Positions 28,757 through 37,713 of a stretch of 64,000 nt of DNA are shown in pieces. The position numbers and the translations under genes are program-made. The notes under the pieces were generated by a model. That model had not been told where the DNA came from. It saw nothing but the letters and a program-made list of their open reading frames with translations, and searched no databases. Origin of the DNA: Nitrospiraceae bacterium (GTDB lineage Bacteria; Nitrospirota; Nitrospiria; Nitrospirales; Nitrospiraceae). Location: NCBI GenBank assembly GCA_919902665.1, contig CAKKRK010000098.1:21230-85229 (forward strand), given 5' to 3'. Numbering within the stretch: position 1 is the stretch's first letter; each line of letters begins with the position of its first letter.

Positions 28757-30316
28757 TTACCGCACGTTCACAAATCGGCCTTGGGCTGTCTGCCGAAGCG
28801 CATCGATGTCTTCACGCCGGGTGACTGAAAGCGGAACCGTCTGGGTCAATTCTTCGATGAGCAGGTCGGTCGTGAGCGGAGTTTTTTGATGCAGCGCTCG
28901 ATAGAGGGCCGTGACCACCGCCTGTTCGATTTCCGAGCCGCTGAAGCCATCGCTTGCGCTGACGATCGTGCTCAGATCGAACACCTTGCTGTCCTGCTTC
29001 CGGAGGCCGAGGTGAATCTTCCAGATGGATTCCCGTTCAGTATCGTCCGGCAGATCGACGAAAAAGATCTCATCGAATCGCCCTTTGCGCAGGAGTTCGG
29101 GCGGCAATGACGACAGATTGTTGGCTGTGGCGACGACGAATACGTCCTGCTTTTTTTCCTGCAGCCACGTGAGAAAGGCACCGAAGAGTCGGCGACTCAA
29201 CCCTGCGTCGGCGTCGCCGCTTCCTCCGCCGGCGACCATCGCTTTCTCGATTTCGTCGATCCAGAGGACAATCGGGGACAAGGATTCCGCCATTTCAATC
29301 GCCTTGCGGAAATTCTTTTCCGATTCGCCAACAAACTTGTCAAATAACCGGCCGGCATCGAGTTTTAAAAGCGGAAGTGTCCATTCCCGTGCGATGGCCT
29401 TGGCGGCGAGCGACTTACCGCAACCTGGCACCCCCACCAGCATGATGCCGCGAGGCGGGGTGAGATTGAGCGCTTTGGCTTCGGCGGTAAACCCTACTTG
29501 GGCGCGATCCAGCCAGGACTTCAGATTGGTGAAGCCTCCCAACTCAAACCGATTGTCCTCCACGGGATAGTATTCCAAGAGGCCGCCGTCCTTGATCGCC
29601 TGCACCTTACGTTGCAGGATAGTTTGGACATCCCTGGGAGAGAGAGAGCCTCGTTCCACGATGCATTGGGCGATGACCTGGCGAGCTTGGTGGAGCGTCA
29701 TCCCCTGTAAGGCGCGGAGAATCGCATCGGACGCGTGGGTTGTGGGGCCGTTGTCGGCTACCTTGGTCTCGCTGATCGAGTTGAGCATACTGTGCACAAG
29801 AGTTGTCGAGCGTGGGCGAGCGGACGTTCGAGGTCCCAGCGATTGGAGCAGGCCCTGTAGCATGGATAGAAGTTCGTCTCGATCCGGCAGTTTCAGCTCG
29901 AGTCGCACCGCGATTTTGTCCAGGTCCATTGGTAGGGAAATCGGCTGACCGGTCAGCACGCAGGTGGCCCGTGATCGGCTGTAGATAGCTGCCACCTCTC
30001 GAAGCTGTCGGCAGACAGCGGGATCTTGCAGGTGCGGTCCAAGATCCTTGAGCCAAAACACCGCCTCTACAGTCAACCCATGAAGGTGCTGAAGGACCGC
30101 CAAGGGGGTCGCGGTCATCTTACTGAGGGTTGCGCTCTCGTCGGCGCGGGTGAGCCCTCTGGTGATGGACCACTCGAAAAGCGGCATGCGCTCTTGTGCG
30201 GTCACCGATTGTAGTAAGGCCAGGACCCGCTCCTCCTCCACCGTTTCGATGACGACGAGAGGATGGGAGGAGCGAATGAGAGTACGGAGATCGTGCACGC
30301 TGGTCGACAGAGCCAT
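28757..30316 (-). CDS. AAA+ ATPase of the Ycf46 type
   Basis: The protein has 519 residues. The N-terminal 250 form the helical/alpha-beta region of Ycf46-like proteins (SHPLVVIETVEEERVL, AVFWLKDLGPHL). The AAA+ domain has Walker A GVPGCGKSLAAKAIA, Walker B IVLWIDEIEKA, sensor-type ATANNLSSLPPELLRKGRFDE with arginine-finger pair, and a second-helical lid (SASDGFSGSEIEQAVV). Ycf46 relatives occur in cyanobacteria and plastids and in many bacteria with unclear targets; a link with CO2 use has been proposed in cyanobacteria. It is upstream of the NlpC-like lipoprotein gene on the same strand. Confidence 0.85.
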   Translation of the reverse strand: MALSTSVHDLRTLIRSSHPLVVIETVEEERVLALLQSVTAQERMPLFEWSITRGLTRADESATLSKMTATPLAVLQHLHGLTVEAVFWLKDLGPHLQDPAVCRQLREVAAIYSRSRATCVLTGQPISLPMDLDKIAVRLELKLPDRDELLSMLQGLLQSLGPRTSARPRSTTLVHSMLNSISETKVADNGPTTHASDAILRALQGMTLHQARQVIAQCIVERGSLSPRDVQTILQRKVQAIKDGGLLEYYPVEDNRFELGGFTNLKSWLDRAQVGFTAEAKALNLTPPRGIMLVGVPGCGKSLAAKAIAREWTLPLLKLDAGRLFDKFVGESEKNFRKAIEMAESLSPIVLWIDEIEKAMVAGGGSGDADAGLSRRLFGAFLTWLQEKKQDVFVVATANNLSSLPPELLRKGRFDEIFFVDLPDDTERESIWKIHLGLRKQDSKVFDLSTIVSASDGFSGSEIEQAVVTALYRALHQKTPLTTDLLIEELTQTVPLSVTRREDIDALRQTAQGRFVNVR

Positions 30317-30390
30317 CGGAGGGCAATGCTAGCACGAGGCCTCGGCTGGACCAAGAAAACCGGTGATTGTGAACGTCGCTTGTCGAGGGC

Positions 30391-31101
30391 TTATGTCTTG
30401 GCTGGACTTTCGAGTGCCTTATTGATTTCATTGATCAATCGGCGCTCGATTTCGCTCGTTTCTTCGTGGCTCACGGTTAAGATGCGCCCCCCCTGTGCGA
30501 CTCGTTCGAATTCCGCCTTCACGCCGAGCTTGGTGAGACTATCAGGAAGCGCTTGAAGAGAAATGAGGTATTGATTTCTCGAGCCCGTCACTTCGAGCGA
30601 GGCCGGGTTGGAGATCTTGCGCTCCGTCACATAGACGGCCCGTTGATCGGTTTTGACGCTGACTTTCAAGTGGTATCCGTTACGTGCCAGTGCGTCCTCA
30701 ACGACTTTGGCCACGGTCGGCATAGGCCGAGGGAGTGTATCAGACTGGGCCCCTTTCTCCTCAACTTTGAGGGATTCCGTCATCTGCGTGGTAATCATTC
30801 GCTTAGTCTCAGCCATTTGCAGTTCTAGTTGTTCAAGTTGGTGTTTAGCGTCCGCCTTTGCGGCTTCCGTCGTGCTCTTGGCGTCCCGGAGTTCTTGATT
30901 GAGGAGATCGATTTGCTGCTGCATGACCTTGCTCCCATCCTGTAAAGAGCTCAGGAGGGACTCTTGTTTGACGACCTGTCTCTTGAGTACTTCGTTTTCC
31001 GCGCGGAATGGGCTTTCATCCGGAGTACATCCAAAGACAGCCAAGATCAATAGAATTCCGACCTGTAATGACCATCGAACAAGCAGCGTTTCGTTGTGCA
31101 C
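30391..31101 (-). CDS. Coiled-coil lipoprotein of unknown function
   Basis: The product has 236 residues. The N-terminal signal ends in a lipobox Cys (LAVFGCTPDE). Residues 30-105 are a strong coiled coil (ENEVLKRQVVKQESLL, QQQIDLLNQELRDA). The C-terminal half, from about 120, has a small mixed fold (VVEDALARNGYHLKVSVKTDQRAVYVTERK) not recognised. It is probably anchored in the outer membrane facing the periplasm. It is divergent from a gene-free stretch and the next gene at 31479. Confidence 0.7.
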   Translation of the reverse strand: MHNETLLVRWSLQVGILLILAVFGCTPDESPFRAENEVLKRQVVKQESLLSSLQDGSKVMQQQIDLLNQELRDAKSTTEAAKADAKHQLEQLELQMAETKRMITTQMTESLKVEEKGAQSDTLPRPMPTVAKVVEDALARNGYHLKVSVKTDQRAVYVTERKISNPASLEVTGSRNQYLISLQALPDSLTKLGVKAEFERVAQGGRILTVSHEETSEIERRLINEINKALESPAKT

Positions 31102-31478
31102 GCGAGAATCCTCCCAATTCAGTGGGTGGATTATCTACACTTCTGATGAACTTGTCCATGTGATATCCAATATGTGACCGTTCCAGCGATTCATCAATAT
31201 GTCTTGTGGGTGAACGCCACGGTCGCACGCATCCTATCGTTGTTGCCCTTGCTTTTCATGCGGTTGTCGACGGCCATGGAGAGAGAGCAGACTGTTCTGA
31301 GTCCTAATAGCGGGAGGACTATGGTCTGTCCGACAGGGTCATTGAGGGCAAATTCCCAACGTCTCAGATCCAATTGGTCCTACTGGAGCACAGGCGGTGT
31401 CTTGGCACGCTAACCATGGTGGATCTCTGGTCTGCTCGCTTGCGCTTCCTGCTCGTTGGACTGTAGCATGCTCGTATA
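31102..31478. other. Gene-free stretch
   Basis: About 375 bases between the coiled-coil lipoprotein gene and the metallo-beta-lactamase-fold gene. A 79-codon frame on the plus strand looks unnatural. I see no clear promoter or RNA structure. Confidence 0.4.
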
Positions 31479-32117
31479 ATGACTGCCTTGATTCGGAAGA
31501 CCTTCTCGGTTCCGCCCCTCGGTTGTAACTGCTCTATCATTGGTGATCCGGTCACGAAGCAAGCGGTCGTCATCGATCCAGGTGGTGCACCGGAACGAAT
31601 TCTTCATGAGGTGGGAGCACTGGGGTTGACCGTCAGTTATATCCTTCACACGCACGCCCACCTCGACCACTTCTTGGCGTCCAGCGAAATAAAAAAGGCG
31701 ACCGGAGCGGCAATTTGCCTGCATCGAGACGATTTGCAACTGTGGAATAACCTCGAACTGCAATGTCGTGTTTTTGGAGTGTCATATGTGCCGGCACTGG
31801 CTCCGGACCATTGGCTGACGGATGAAGAAAAGGTGATGCTGGGGCAGGTGCCGATAGTTGCACTCCATACACCGGGCCATACGCCTGGATCGATGAGTTT
31901 CCATGTGCCGAATGACAAGCTCCTGTTGGCCGGGGATACGCTTTTTCGGGGAAGCATCGGCCGGACTGACTTATGGGGCGGCAACTTTGAGACCATCGAG
32001 GAGTCGATTCGTGAACGACTCTACACCCTCGATGAAACTACGACAGTTGTGACTGGTCATGGGCCGGATACCGAAATCGGTCTCGAAAAAGAATCAAATC
32101 AGTTTGTTCGTGTATGA
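31479..32117 (+). CDS. Metallo-beta-lactamase-fold hydrolase, glyoxalase II-like
   Basis: The 212-residue protein has the metal-binding HTHAHLDH motif at about residue 52, then LHTPGHTPGSMSFHV, LLAGDTLFRGSIGRTDLWGG and a C-terminal TVVTGHGPDTEIG, all as in YcbL/glyoxalase II-like members of the metallo-beta-lactamase superfamily. Such single-domain proteins hydrolyse thioesters such as S-lactoylglutathione, but the exact substrate is unknown here. It converges with a small secreted protein gene at 32121. Confidence 0.85.
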   Translation: MTALIRKTFSVPPLGCNCSIIGDPVTKQAVVIDPGGAPERILHEVGALGLTVSYILHTHAHLDHFLASSEIKKATGAAICLHRDDLQLWNNLELQCRVFGVSYVPALAPDHWLTDEEKVMLGQVPIVALHTPGHTPGSMSFHVPNDKLLLAGDTLFRGSIGRTDLWGGNFETIEESIRERLYTLDETTTVVTGHGPDTEIGLEKESNQFVRV

Positions 32118-32120
32118 GCA

Positions 32121-32441
32121 CTACTCTCTGGTCATACGCTCTTTGAGGCGCTCGATTCGCTTGTCGGTGGATTGCTTGATAAAGGTCATATTCTCGGCGA
32201 GATGTTGCTGGGCGTTGATCTTCCCTTCATCGCGACGCTTTTGCTGATCGAGCCCAAATTGGGCGATGATCGGTCCGTCTTCCTTGTAGAGCTCTTTCCA
32301 GATCTCAGTACATCGTGATTGTTTGGCGGTCGGATACTTGTCGCAGGGCGGATCGGCAGCCGCCAAAACTGAAGTGGTGAGGAGTGAACTGATGAGCAGA
32401 GCGGAAACACTCAACCAGTACTGACCTATGCGTGTCGTCAT
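32121..32441 (-). CDS. Small exported protein of unknown function
   Basis: From ATG 32441 the protein has about 106 residues and a Sec signal peptide (WLSVSALLISSLLTTSVLAAADPP). The mature part is charged and helical, with two Cys residues close to the N-terminus (PPCDKYPTAKQSRCTEIWKEL). I do not recognise it. Start at 32459 is possible in frame. It is convergent with the hydrolase and overlaps or abuts the 5' end of the methyltransferase gene on the other strand. Confidence 0.55.
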   Translation of the reverse strand: MTTRIGQYWLSVSALLISSLLTTSVLAAADPPCDKYPTAKQSRCTEIWKELYKEDGPIIAQFGLDQQKRRDEGKINAQQHLAENMTFIKQSTDKRIERLKERMTRE

Positions 32442-32445
32442 CTGA

Positions 32446-33111
32446 ATGACCCTCCACAAACCTCAGCACCATACCACAAGTCGGGATGTGACGCAGACCC
32501 TCCAAGCCTATGAAAAGGATGCCAAGATCTTTCTCAAACATTGGGGAAGAAAGAGATACAAGCGGCCGGCACTACTCGTTCAGTGGCTGAAGCTCTTACC
32601 TGAACGTGCGGTTCTGCTCGATCTGGGCTGTGGGGCAGGACAAGATTCCCGCCATCTCGCGAAGCGTGGTCATCACGTGATTGGACTGGATCGGACTATG
32701 CCGCTGCTGCAGTTTGCGAACGGGCGGATTCCGTCGGTGCCGCTTATTCTCGCCGATATCAGAGCGCTTCCTCTTCGAGCGGATAGCCTGGACGGAGTTT
32801 GGGCGGCGGCCTCGTTGATTCATCTACCGAAGAGAGTTGTGCAGAGCGTGTTGACCGAACTTCGTCACCTGGTGAAACCTCAAGGCTTTTTTGCCGCGAC
32901 CGTTACCTACGGGAGCAACAGCCGCATCAAGCGGACAGGCTGGATGCCTGGCCGCTATTTTGCGAGATGGAGAAAAGACGAACTGGCACGGATGCTCCAC
33001 CGAGCCGGATGGGAGGTGTCGTCATTACAGGTCGTGAGCAATCAGGAGCGTAAGGGAAGGTGGATCAATATCGTCGCTGCGAGAGTGAGCGAACAGATGC
33101 GGCCTGCCTAA
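32446..33111 (+). CDS. Class I SAM-dependent methyltransferase
   Basis: The 221-residue protein has motif I LLDLGCGAGQDSRHLAKRGH, motif II DRTMPLLQFANG, LADIRALPL at the usual acid/SAM-binding strand and VWAAASLIHLPK for the substrate helix. Known fold: Rossmann-type methyltransferase 11/25. The substrate cannot be inferred. The first ATG (32446) partly overlaps the divergent gene; an internal GTG at 32488 (VTQTLQAYEKDA) is also possible. Confidence 0.8.
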   Translation: MTLHKPQHHTTSRDVTQTLQAYEKDAKIFLKHWGRKRYKRPALLVQWLKLLPERAVLLDLGCGAGQDSRHLAKRGHHVIGLDRTMPLLQFANGRIPSVPLILADIRALPLRADSLDGVWAAASLIHLPKRVVQSVLTELRHLVKPQGFFAATVTYGSNSRIKRTGWMPGRYFARWRKDELARMLHRAGWEVSSLQVVSNQERKGRWINIVAARVSEQMRPA

Positions 33112-33310
33112 TCGCGAGGCAGCTCTCCACAGGATCCTCAGCATTCTACATGACTGGTCGATTGGCGTATTGCACCAACTCTTCTATTCTCCCTGAGAGC
33201 ATCTGCAAGCGTTGAGGATCTTATCTCTCACCTCATCCAAGGAAATGGTTATAAGACTAAGTTGGAGGAGTAGGACTGTGGCCCCGCACTGTCTGCCCAC
33301 AGGAGCTCGG

Positions 33311-33733
33311 TTACTTGTCGGAGGATGTCGGGCCTGATTTCAGCTCCAGTGTCACGTAGACCTTGTCTTCGAAGGTGTAGTAGCCACCGTTGTCTTTATC
33401 GGTGGAAATGCACGCAGGTGAGAAGATGATGGCGCAGCCAACGATATCCCCAAGCACCCACCAGGACCAAGTTCTGGTGATGGCCATGGTCTTTGGCTCA
33501 TACCCGTCTTTGGTGATGACCGCCTGGTGGTCATCTTTTCGGTTGAGAGAGACGGTTCCCGGTGTCAGCAGCTGGACGCGGTCATCAACCACGACCTGAG
33601 CATCGAGTGGTGTCGTGAAGATGGTGACGGACTGATGGTTACCATGCCACCAGGTGCCACAGCCGGAGAGCGAGACCAGTCCCAAGAGCAGAGCGATACT
33701 TTCGAATCGTAATTGGCCGGCCCAGCGTGTCAT
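33311..33733 (-). CDS. PEGA-domain-like lipoprotein
   Basis: Starting at ATG 33733, the protein has 140 residues and a lipobox Cys in LVSLSGCGTWW. It then has strands TTPLDAQVVVDDRVQLLTPGTVSL followed by KDGYEP, the order of a PEGA domain, and a hydrophobic segment near the C-terminal third (WSWWVLGDIVGCAIIF). Probably an outer-envelope lipoprotein; role unknown. It follows trpS on the same strand by 112 bases. Confidence 0.65.
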   Translation of the reverse strand: MTRWAGQLRFESIALLLGLVSLSGCGTWWHGNHQSVTIFTTPLDAQVVVDDRVQLLTPGTVSLNRKDDHQAVITKDGYEPKTMAITRTWSWWVLGDIVGCAIIFSPACISTDKDNGGYYTFEDKVYVTLELKSGPTSSDK

Positions 33734-33845
33734 AGCGATGTCTCCTCGCTGATAGATTTCCTGCGAGGCATTCTTCCACTGACCAGCTGGTTCTTCTAGC
33801 GGATTCGCCAATCTTGCAGGAAACACGTCAAGGGGAGAAATCGGG

Positions 33846-34838
33846 TTAGATCTTCATGGCTTCGTTTACTTCACGCAGCGTTGCACTGGCGACCGCAGCA
33901 GCTCGTTTGCTGCCGGCATCGACAATTTCATCGACGCGGGATGGCTCTTGCGTGAGTTTGGCGCGTTTGTCCCAGATCGGTGCCAACTGTTCCACCATGC
34001 GGTCCGCCACGAGTTTCTTGCAGTCGATACAGCCGATTGCAGCGGATCGGCAGTCAGTGTTGACCTGGTCTTTGACCTCTTGTGGGGAGTAGATGTTGTG
34101 GAATTCGTAGACGGGACAGAGGTCGGGATTGCCTGGGTCGGTCCGCCGCACACGGGCTGGGTCGGTGACCATGGTCTTGAGCTTCTGCCGAACAACCGGT
34201 TCGGTATCAGAGAGGTTAATCGTATTGTTGTAACTCTTGCTCATCTTTCGGCCATCGGTGCCAAGCACCTTGGGAAACTTGGTCAGGTGTTCCTTCGGCT
34301 CAGGAAAGACTGCTGTTTTGTAGATATCATTGAATCGCCGGGCGAGCTCTCTCGTCAGTTCTAGATGGGGGAGTTGATCCTTGCCTACCGGAACAAAATC
34401 GGGTTTGTACAAGAGGATGTCGGCGGCTTGGAGGACTGGGTAGCCGAGAAAGCCGTAGGTCGTGAGGTCTTTTTCCTTGATCTCCTCCTGTTTCTCCTTG
34501 TAGGTCGGGTTGCGTTCCAGCCACGAGACAGGCGTCATCATCGAGAGTAAGAGATGCAGGATCGCATGTTCCGGAATCCGCGACTGGATAAAGATCGTAG
34601 ACCGGTCCGGGTCGATACCGCCGGCCAGCCAATCGATCAGCATCTCCTGCACAAAGGTACGAATGCGACTGGTGTCGGCATAGTTCGTCGACAACGCATG
34701 CCAGTCGGCGACGAAGAAATAGCAGTCATACTGTTCTTGCAAGGCCTTCCAGTTTTCTAAGGCACCGAGATAGTTGCCGAGATGCATGAGGCCGCTGGGC
34801 TGCATGCCGCTGAGGACTCGTCTGCGAGGTGTGGTCAT
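33846..34838 (-). CDS. trpS: Tryptophan-tRNA ligase
   Basis: The 330-residue class I synthetase has the HIGH-like signature SGLMHLGNYLGAL and the KMSKS loop (DGRKMSKSYNN), with the Trp-binding region DWHALSTNY and SWLERNPTYKEK. It charges tRNA-Trp and is essential. The start overlaps the stop of the upstream site-2 protease gene by four bases (ATGA), which implies translational coupling on the minus strand. Length is normal. Confidence 0.95.
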   Translation of the reverse strand: MTTPRRRVLSGMQPSGLMHLGNYLGALENWKALQEQYDCYFFVADWHALSTNYADTSRIRTFVQEMLIDWLAGGIDPDRSTIFIQSRIPEHAILHLLLSMMTPVSWLERNPTYKEKQEEIKEKDLTTYGFLGYPVLQAADILLYKPDFVPVGKDQLPHLELTRELARRFNDIYKTAVFPEPKEHLTKFPKVLGTDGRKMSKSYNNTINLSDTEPVVRQKLKTMVTDPARVRRTDPGNPDLCPVYEFHNIYSPQEVKDQVNTDCRSAAIGCIDCKKLVADRMVEQLAPIWDKRAKLTQEPSRVDEIVDAGSKRAAAVASATLREVNEAMKI

Positions 34839-35575
34839 TCTGCGACTCCTGGACGGAGACCGAGTGCTGTTGACAAGATTGTCCCGGACAGTCCCTTGGC
34901 AAAGGTTCCGGTGATCATGTGGATAATGCCGAGTTCTTTGTCGAATACGATGAGCCCCACCAGGATGAGCATGCCATACGGCTCCAATCGCGCGAGTGTC
35001 ATCGCTGGTTTTGGCGGCAGCAGCGCCGTGAGGATCCGGCCGCCGTCGAGCGGTGGGATGGGAAGCAGGTTGAACAGTGCGAGAAACACATTGATCATGA
35101 CGGAATAGAGCGCCATGACGGCGATTGGGCGAAGAAACATGGTTGTGAGGAGGCCTGAAGACTCTTCAGCCTCGGTGGCGCTGCGAGGTGACAAGGTCGG
35201 TTCGAACGTCAGGATCAGCGCCAAGAGCAAGGCACTGACGACGGCGAGCAGCAGGTTCATCCCCGGTCCGGCCGCTGCCACAAGTGCCATGTCGCGTCGA
35301 GGTTGGTGCATATTCCGAGGGTCAATCGGAACCGGCTTGGCCCAGCCCAACAGAAAGCTCCCAGGCAATATCAAACAGATAAGCGGCAAGATAATGGTAC
35401 CGAACGGATCGATATGGGCCAGTGGATTGATGGTGAGCCGTCCTTCATGTTTTGCGGTCGAATCGCCGCATTTCTCCGCCATCCACCCATGCGCATATTC
35501 ATGGAGCACCATCGCGAACAACAGGGGGAGCCCCATATACGAGATTGTGTGGATGATCTGTGAGAGGGAGTTCAT
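34835..35575 (-). CDS. Site-2 protease family zinc metallopeptidase (M50)
   Basis: The 246-residue integral membrane protein has the zinc motif HEYAH in AMVLHEYAHGW and a second metal-binding region near LFNLLPIPPLDGGRIL. Several hydrophobic segments are seen, as expected for M50-family intramembrane peptidases. No PDZ domain, so it belongs to the short YUP1/rhomboid-like type often found beside trpS in bacteria. Substrate unknown. It is coupled to trpS and 36 bases downstream of the LpoA-like gene on the same strand. Confidence 0.88.
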   Translation of the reverse strand: MNSLSQIIHTISYMGLPLLFAMVLHEYAHGWMAEKCGDSTAKHEGRLTINPLAHIDPFGTIILPLICLILPGSFLLGWAKPVPIDPRNMHQPRRDMALVAAAGPGMNLLLAVVSALLLALILTFEPTLSPRSATEAEESSGLLTTMFLRPIAVMALYSVMINVFLALFNLLPIPPLDGGRILTALLPPKPAMTLARLEPYGMLILVGLIVFDKELGIIHMITGTFAKGLSGTILSTALGLRPGVAE

Positions 35576-35611
35576 GAGTAGTCAGTTCTCGCCCCAGTCC
35601 GAATAGCCTGG

Positions 35612-37588
35612 TTAATCCAATTGCACAAACTTACCCTGTTTCACCTGCAGAAGAAAGAGCGGGCGGTGCAGGGTGCCATCCGGTCCGAAACTGGCCGGTC
35701 CGGCAAGTGTCGGTAGGTTGCGCTGCGTCATGAGGAAGTCGTGGAGCGCTTCGCCGGAGGTTGCTCCGTGGCGGACGCCTTCAATGACGACTCTGGCGGC
35801 GTCATATCCCTGCATGGTGAAGAGCGAGGGGGTGGACTGAAAGCGCTTGTGGTACCGCTGAACAAACTCCTGTACGGCAGGATTCGGGCTATCGACGAAG
35901 AAGCCATCCACGAATGTTGCACCGTCGACTGTCCGATCGGCGGTGCGGGCAAAGTCCTGCGAGTTCCAGCCGTTGGTGCCCAGCAGTGGCGCTTTGATGT
36001 CATGAAACGCCAGCTGCGCGGCGAGGAGACCGATCTCGTGCGAGCGACTTGGGATGAAGATCGCGTCAAACCCTGGCGTGTAGAGGACGCGCTTTTCGTT
36101 TCGACTGAGGGGCTTACCGGGCTGTCGTGGTATATCAACTGGAACTGCCAGCCCATACTTTTTCAGGTCTTCGGCTTTGAGCCGCTGGATCTGCGGACCA
36201 AAATCCGTTTCGCCTTCCTTGAAGGCTTCTATCGCAATAATTTCGCCGTCGAGTCGGCGCACCTCCTGCGCGAAGAGCCGTGCCAGTTCTCGCCCATAGA
36301 CGGTGTCGGGGTGGAGAATGCAGAATCGTCGATAGTCCTGCTGTTTTGCGGCATAGGTCGCGATGCGTTCGGCTTGCATGGCGTAGGTCAACGACGTGCT
36401 GAAGAGGTAACTGCCCAACCGACGGACATTGGGGAGTGTGGCTGCCGGTGTAATTAAGGGGATCCTGGTTTTTTGCGCCATTTCGGCCATGACCGGAAGG
36501 TTTTTTGACAGCATTGGGCCAATGACGACGAGTGGACGGTCGTCATGAAGTAGCGTCGAGAGATCGTCCAAAAAGCCTTGCCGATCGGCATCATGATCCT
36601 TCACGATCAATCCAACAGATGGGGTGCCAGGCTGCTCATGAGACCGTTCCACCGCCAACTGAATGCCTTCTAGGACGTCATTGGCGAAGGCGGACAAGTG
36701 GCCCGACAACGGAAGGACGGCTGCGATAAAATATTGGTTGGCTTTCAACCTTGACTTGATGAGTTCCAGCGATTCGCTGGCTTTCGGGACGGAGGGGTGA
36801 GCAGGAAACGCAGCGAGAAAATGCCGGGTCTCCCGTTCTGCCAAGTGGTCTTCGCCTCGCACAATGTAATAGTCGATCAGTCGGAGAGAGGCAAGGTCGC
36901 CGGGAAAGGAACGAAGATAGGCATCCCGCACGCGGGTCAACCCTTTTTTGTCCAGCTTTTCGGTGATGAATTGACGAATCTGTTCCCGGGTCTCCGCCAT
37001 CTGTGTGTCGGTGCTGCCGGCCATGCCTTCCAGTAAGGTATGGATGGCTCGGACATAGTCTTTCTTTTGGGCGAATGCCTCAGCAGTCAGCTGCTGCGCC
37101 TCGCGTTTAGTTGCGTCGTCGAGTGCCGTTGTCCGTACTTGTGTCAGCAACGGCAATGCCAAGTCGATATTGCCCATCGCGGCATGGATGCGGGCCAATA
37201 TGAGCTTGCCTCGATCCACGAGGTTGGATTCGGGAAACTCCGTCTGAAGTTGGTTCAGAGAGCGGATCGCCTCTCCATAGTCCTTCATTCCATAGAGCGC
37301 GGCGCCCAGCAGTAGGTAGGTATCATCGAGATATTCAGCTGGTGGAGTGGTGGTCAAAAAGCGACGCAAGACTGTGGCCGCGGATTCCGGATCGCCTTTT
37401 TCGATCAGGTGCTTGGCCTGGTTCAAGACCGGTGGGTTTGGAAGAATGACCTTGACGGGATCTGCTGCCACTGCTCTGCCCGGTTGAGTCGACAGGAGGC
37501 CGATTCCAAGCGTCAGAGTAAGAGCCATAGCAACCAACAGTGGCGGCCATGCAGAGCTAGAAGAGGGGTGATACGAGTAGGTGAGCAT
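35612..37588 (-). CDS. LpoA-like penicillin-binding protein activator (TPR plus periplasmic-binding fold)
   Basis: Start set at ATG 37588 (658 residues), preceded by a 20-residue extension that does not look like part of the protein. It begins with an uncleaved or cleaved signal, then TPR-like helices (LLGAALYGMKDYGEAIRSLNQL and a further pair) to about residue 290, then a Leu/Ile/Val-binding-like domain (VLPLSGHLSAFANDVLEGIQLAVE, PLLGTNGWNSQDFAR). This layout matches LpoA-type PBP activators and ABC-type branched-chain substrate-binding proteins. Either an outer-membrane activator of a peptidoglycan synthase or a free substrate-binding protein. It leads the operon with the M50 protease and trpS. 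Confidence 0.75.
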   Translation of the reverse strand: MLTYSYHPSSSSAWPPLLVAMALTLTLGIGLLSTQPGRAVAADPVKVILPNPPVLNQAKHLIEKGDPESAATVLRRFLTTTPPAEYLDDTYLLLGAALYGMKDYGEAIRSLNQLQTEFPESNLVDRGKLILARIHAAMGNIDLALPLLTQVRTTALDDATKREAQQLTAEAFAQKKDYVRAIHTLLEGMAGSTDTQMAETREQIRQFITEKLDKKGLTRVRDAYLRSFPGDLASLRLIDYYIVRGEDHLAERETRHFLAAFPAHPSVPKASESLELIKSRLKANQYFIAAVLPLSGHLSAFANDVLEGIQLAVERSHEQPGTPSVGLIVKDHDADRQGFLDDLSTLLHDDRPLVVIGPMLSKNLPVMAEMAQKTRIPLITPAATLPNVRRLGSYLFSTSLTYAMQAERIATYAAKQQDYRRFCILHPDTVYGRELARLFAQEVRRLDGEIIAIEAFKEGETDFGPQIQRLKAEDLKKYGLAVPVDIPRQPGKPLSRNEKRVLYTPGFDAIFIPSRSHEIGLLAAQLAFHDIKAPLLGTNGWNSQDFARTADRTVDGATFVDGFFVDSPNPAVQEFVQRYHKRFQSTPSLFTMQGYDAARVVIEGVRHGATSGEALHDFLMTQRNLPTLAGPASFGPDGTLHRPLFLLQVKQGKFVQLD

Positions 37589-37713
37589 TACGTTCGATCG
37601 GCGGTAGGCCGTAGGCAGACTAGTATCGGAAAGGGTGCGACCTGTCAAGGAGAACTACAGCGGCATCATTGTACTGGTAAAGTGAGTTGGCTATAGTCCA
37701 TCCTCCGACCACC

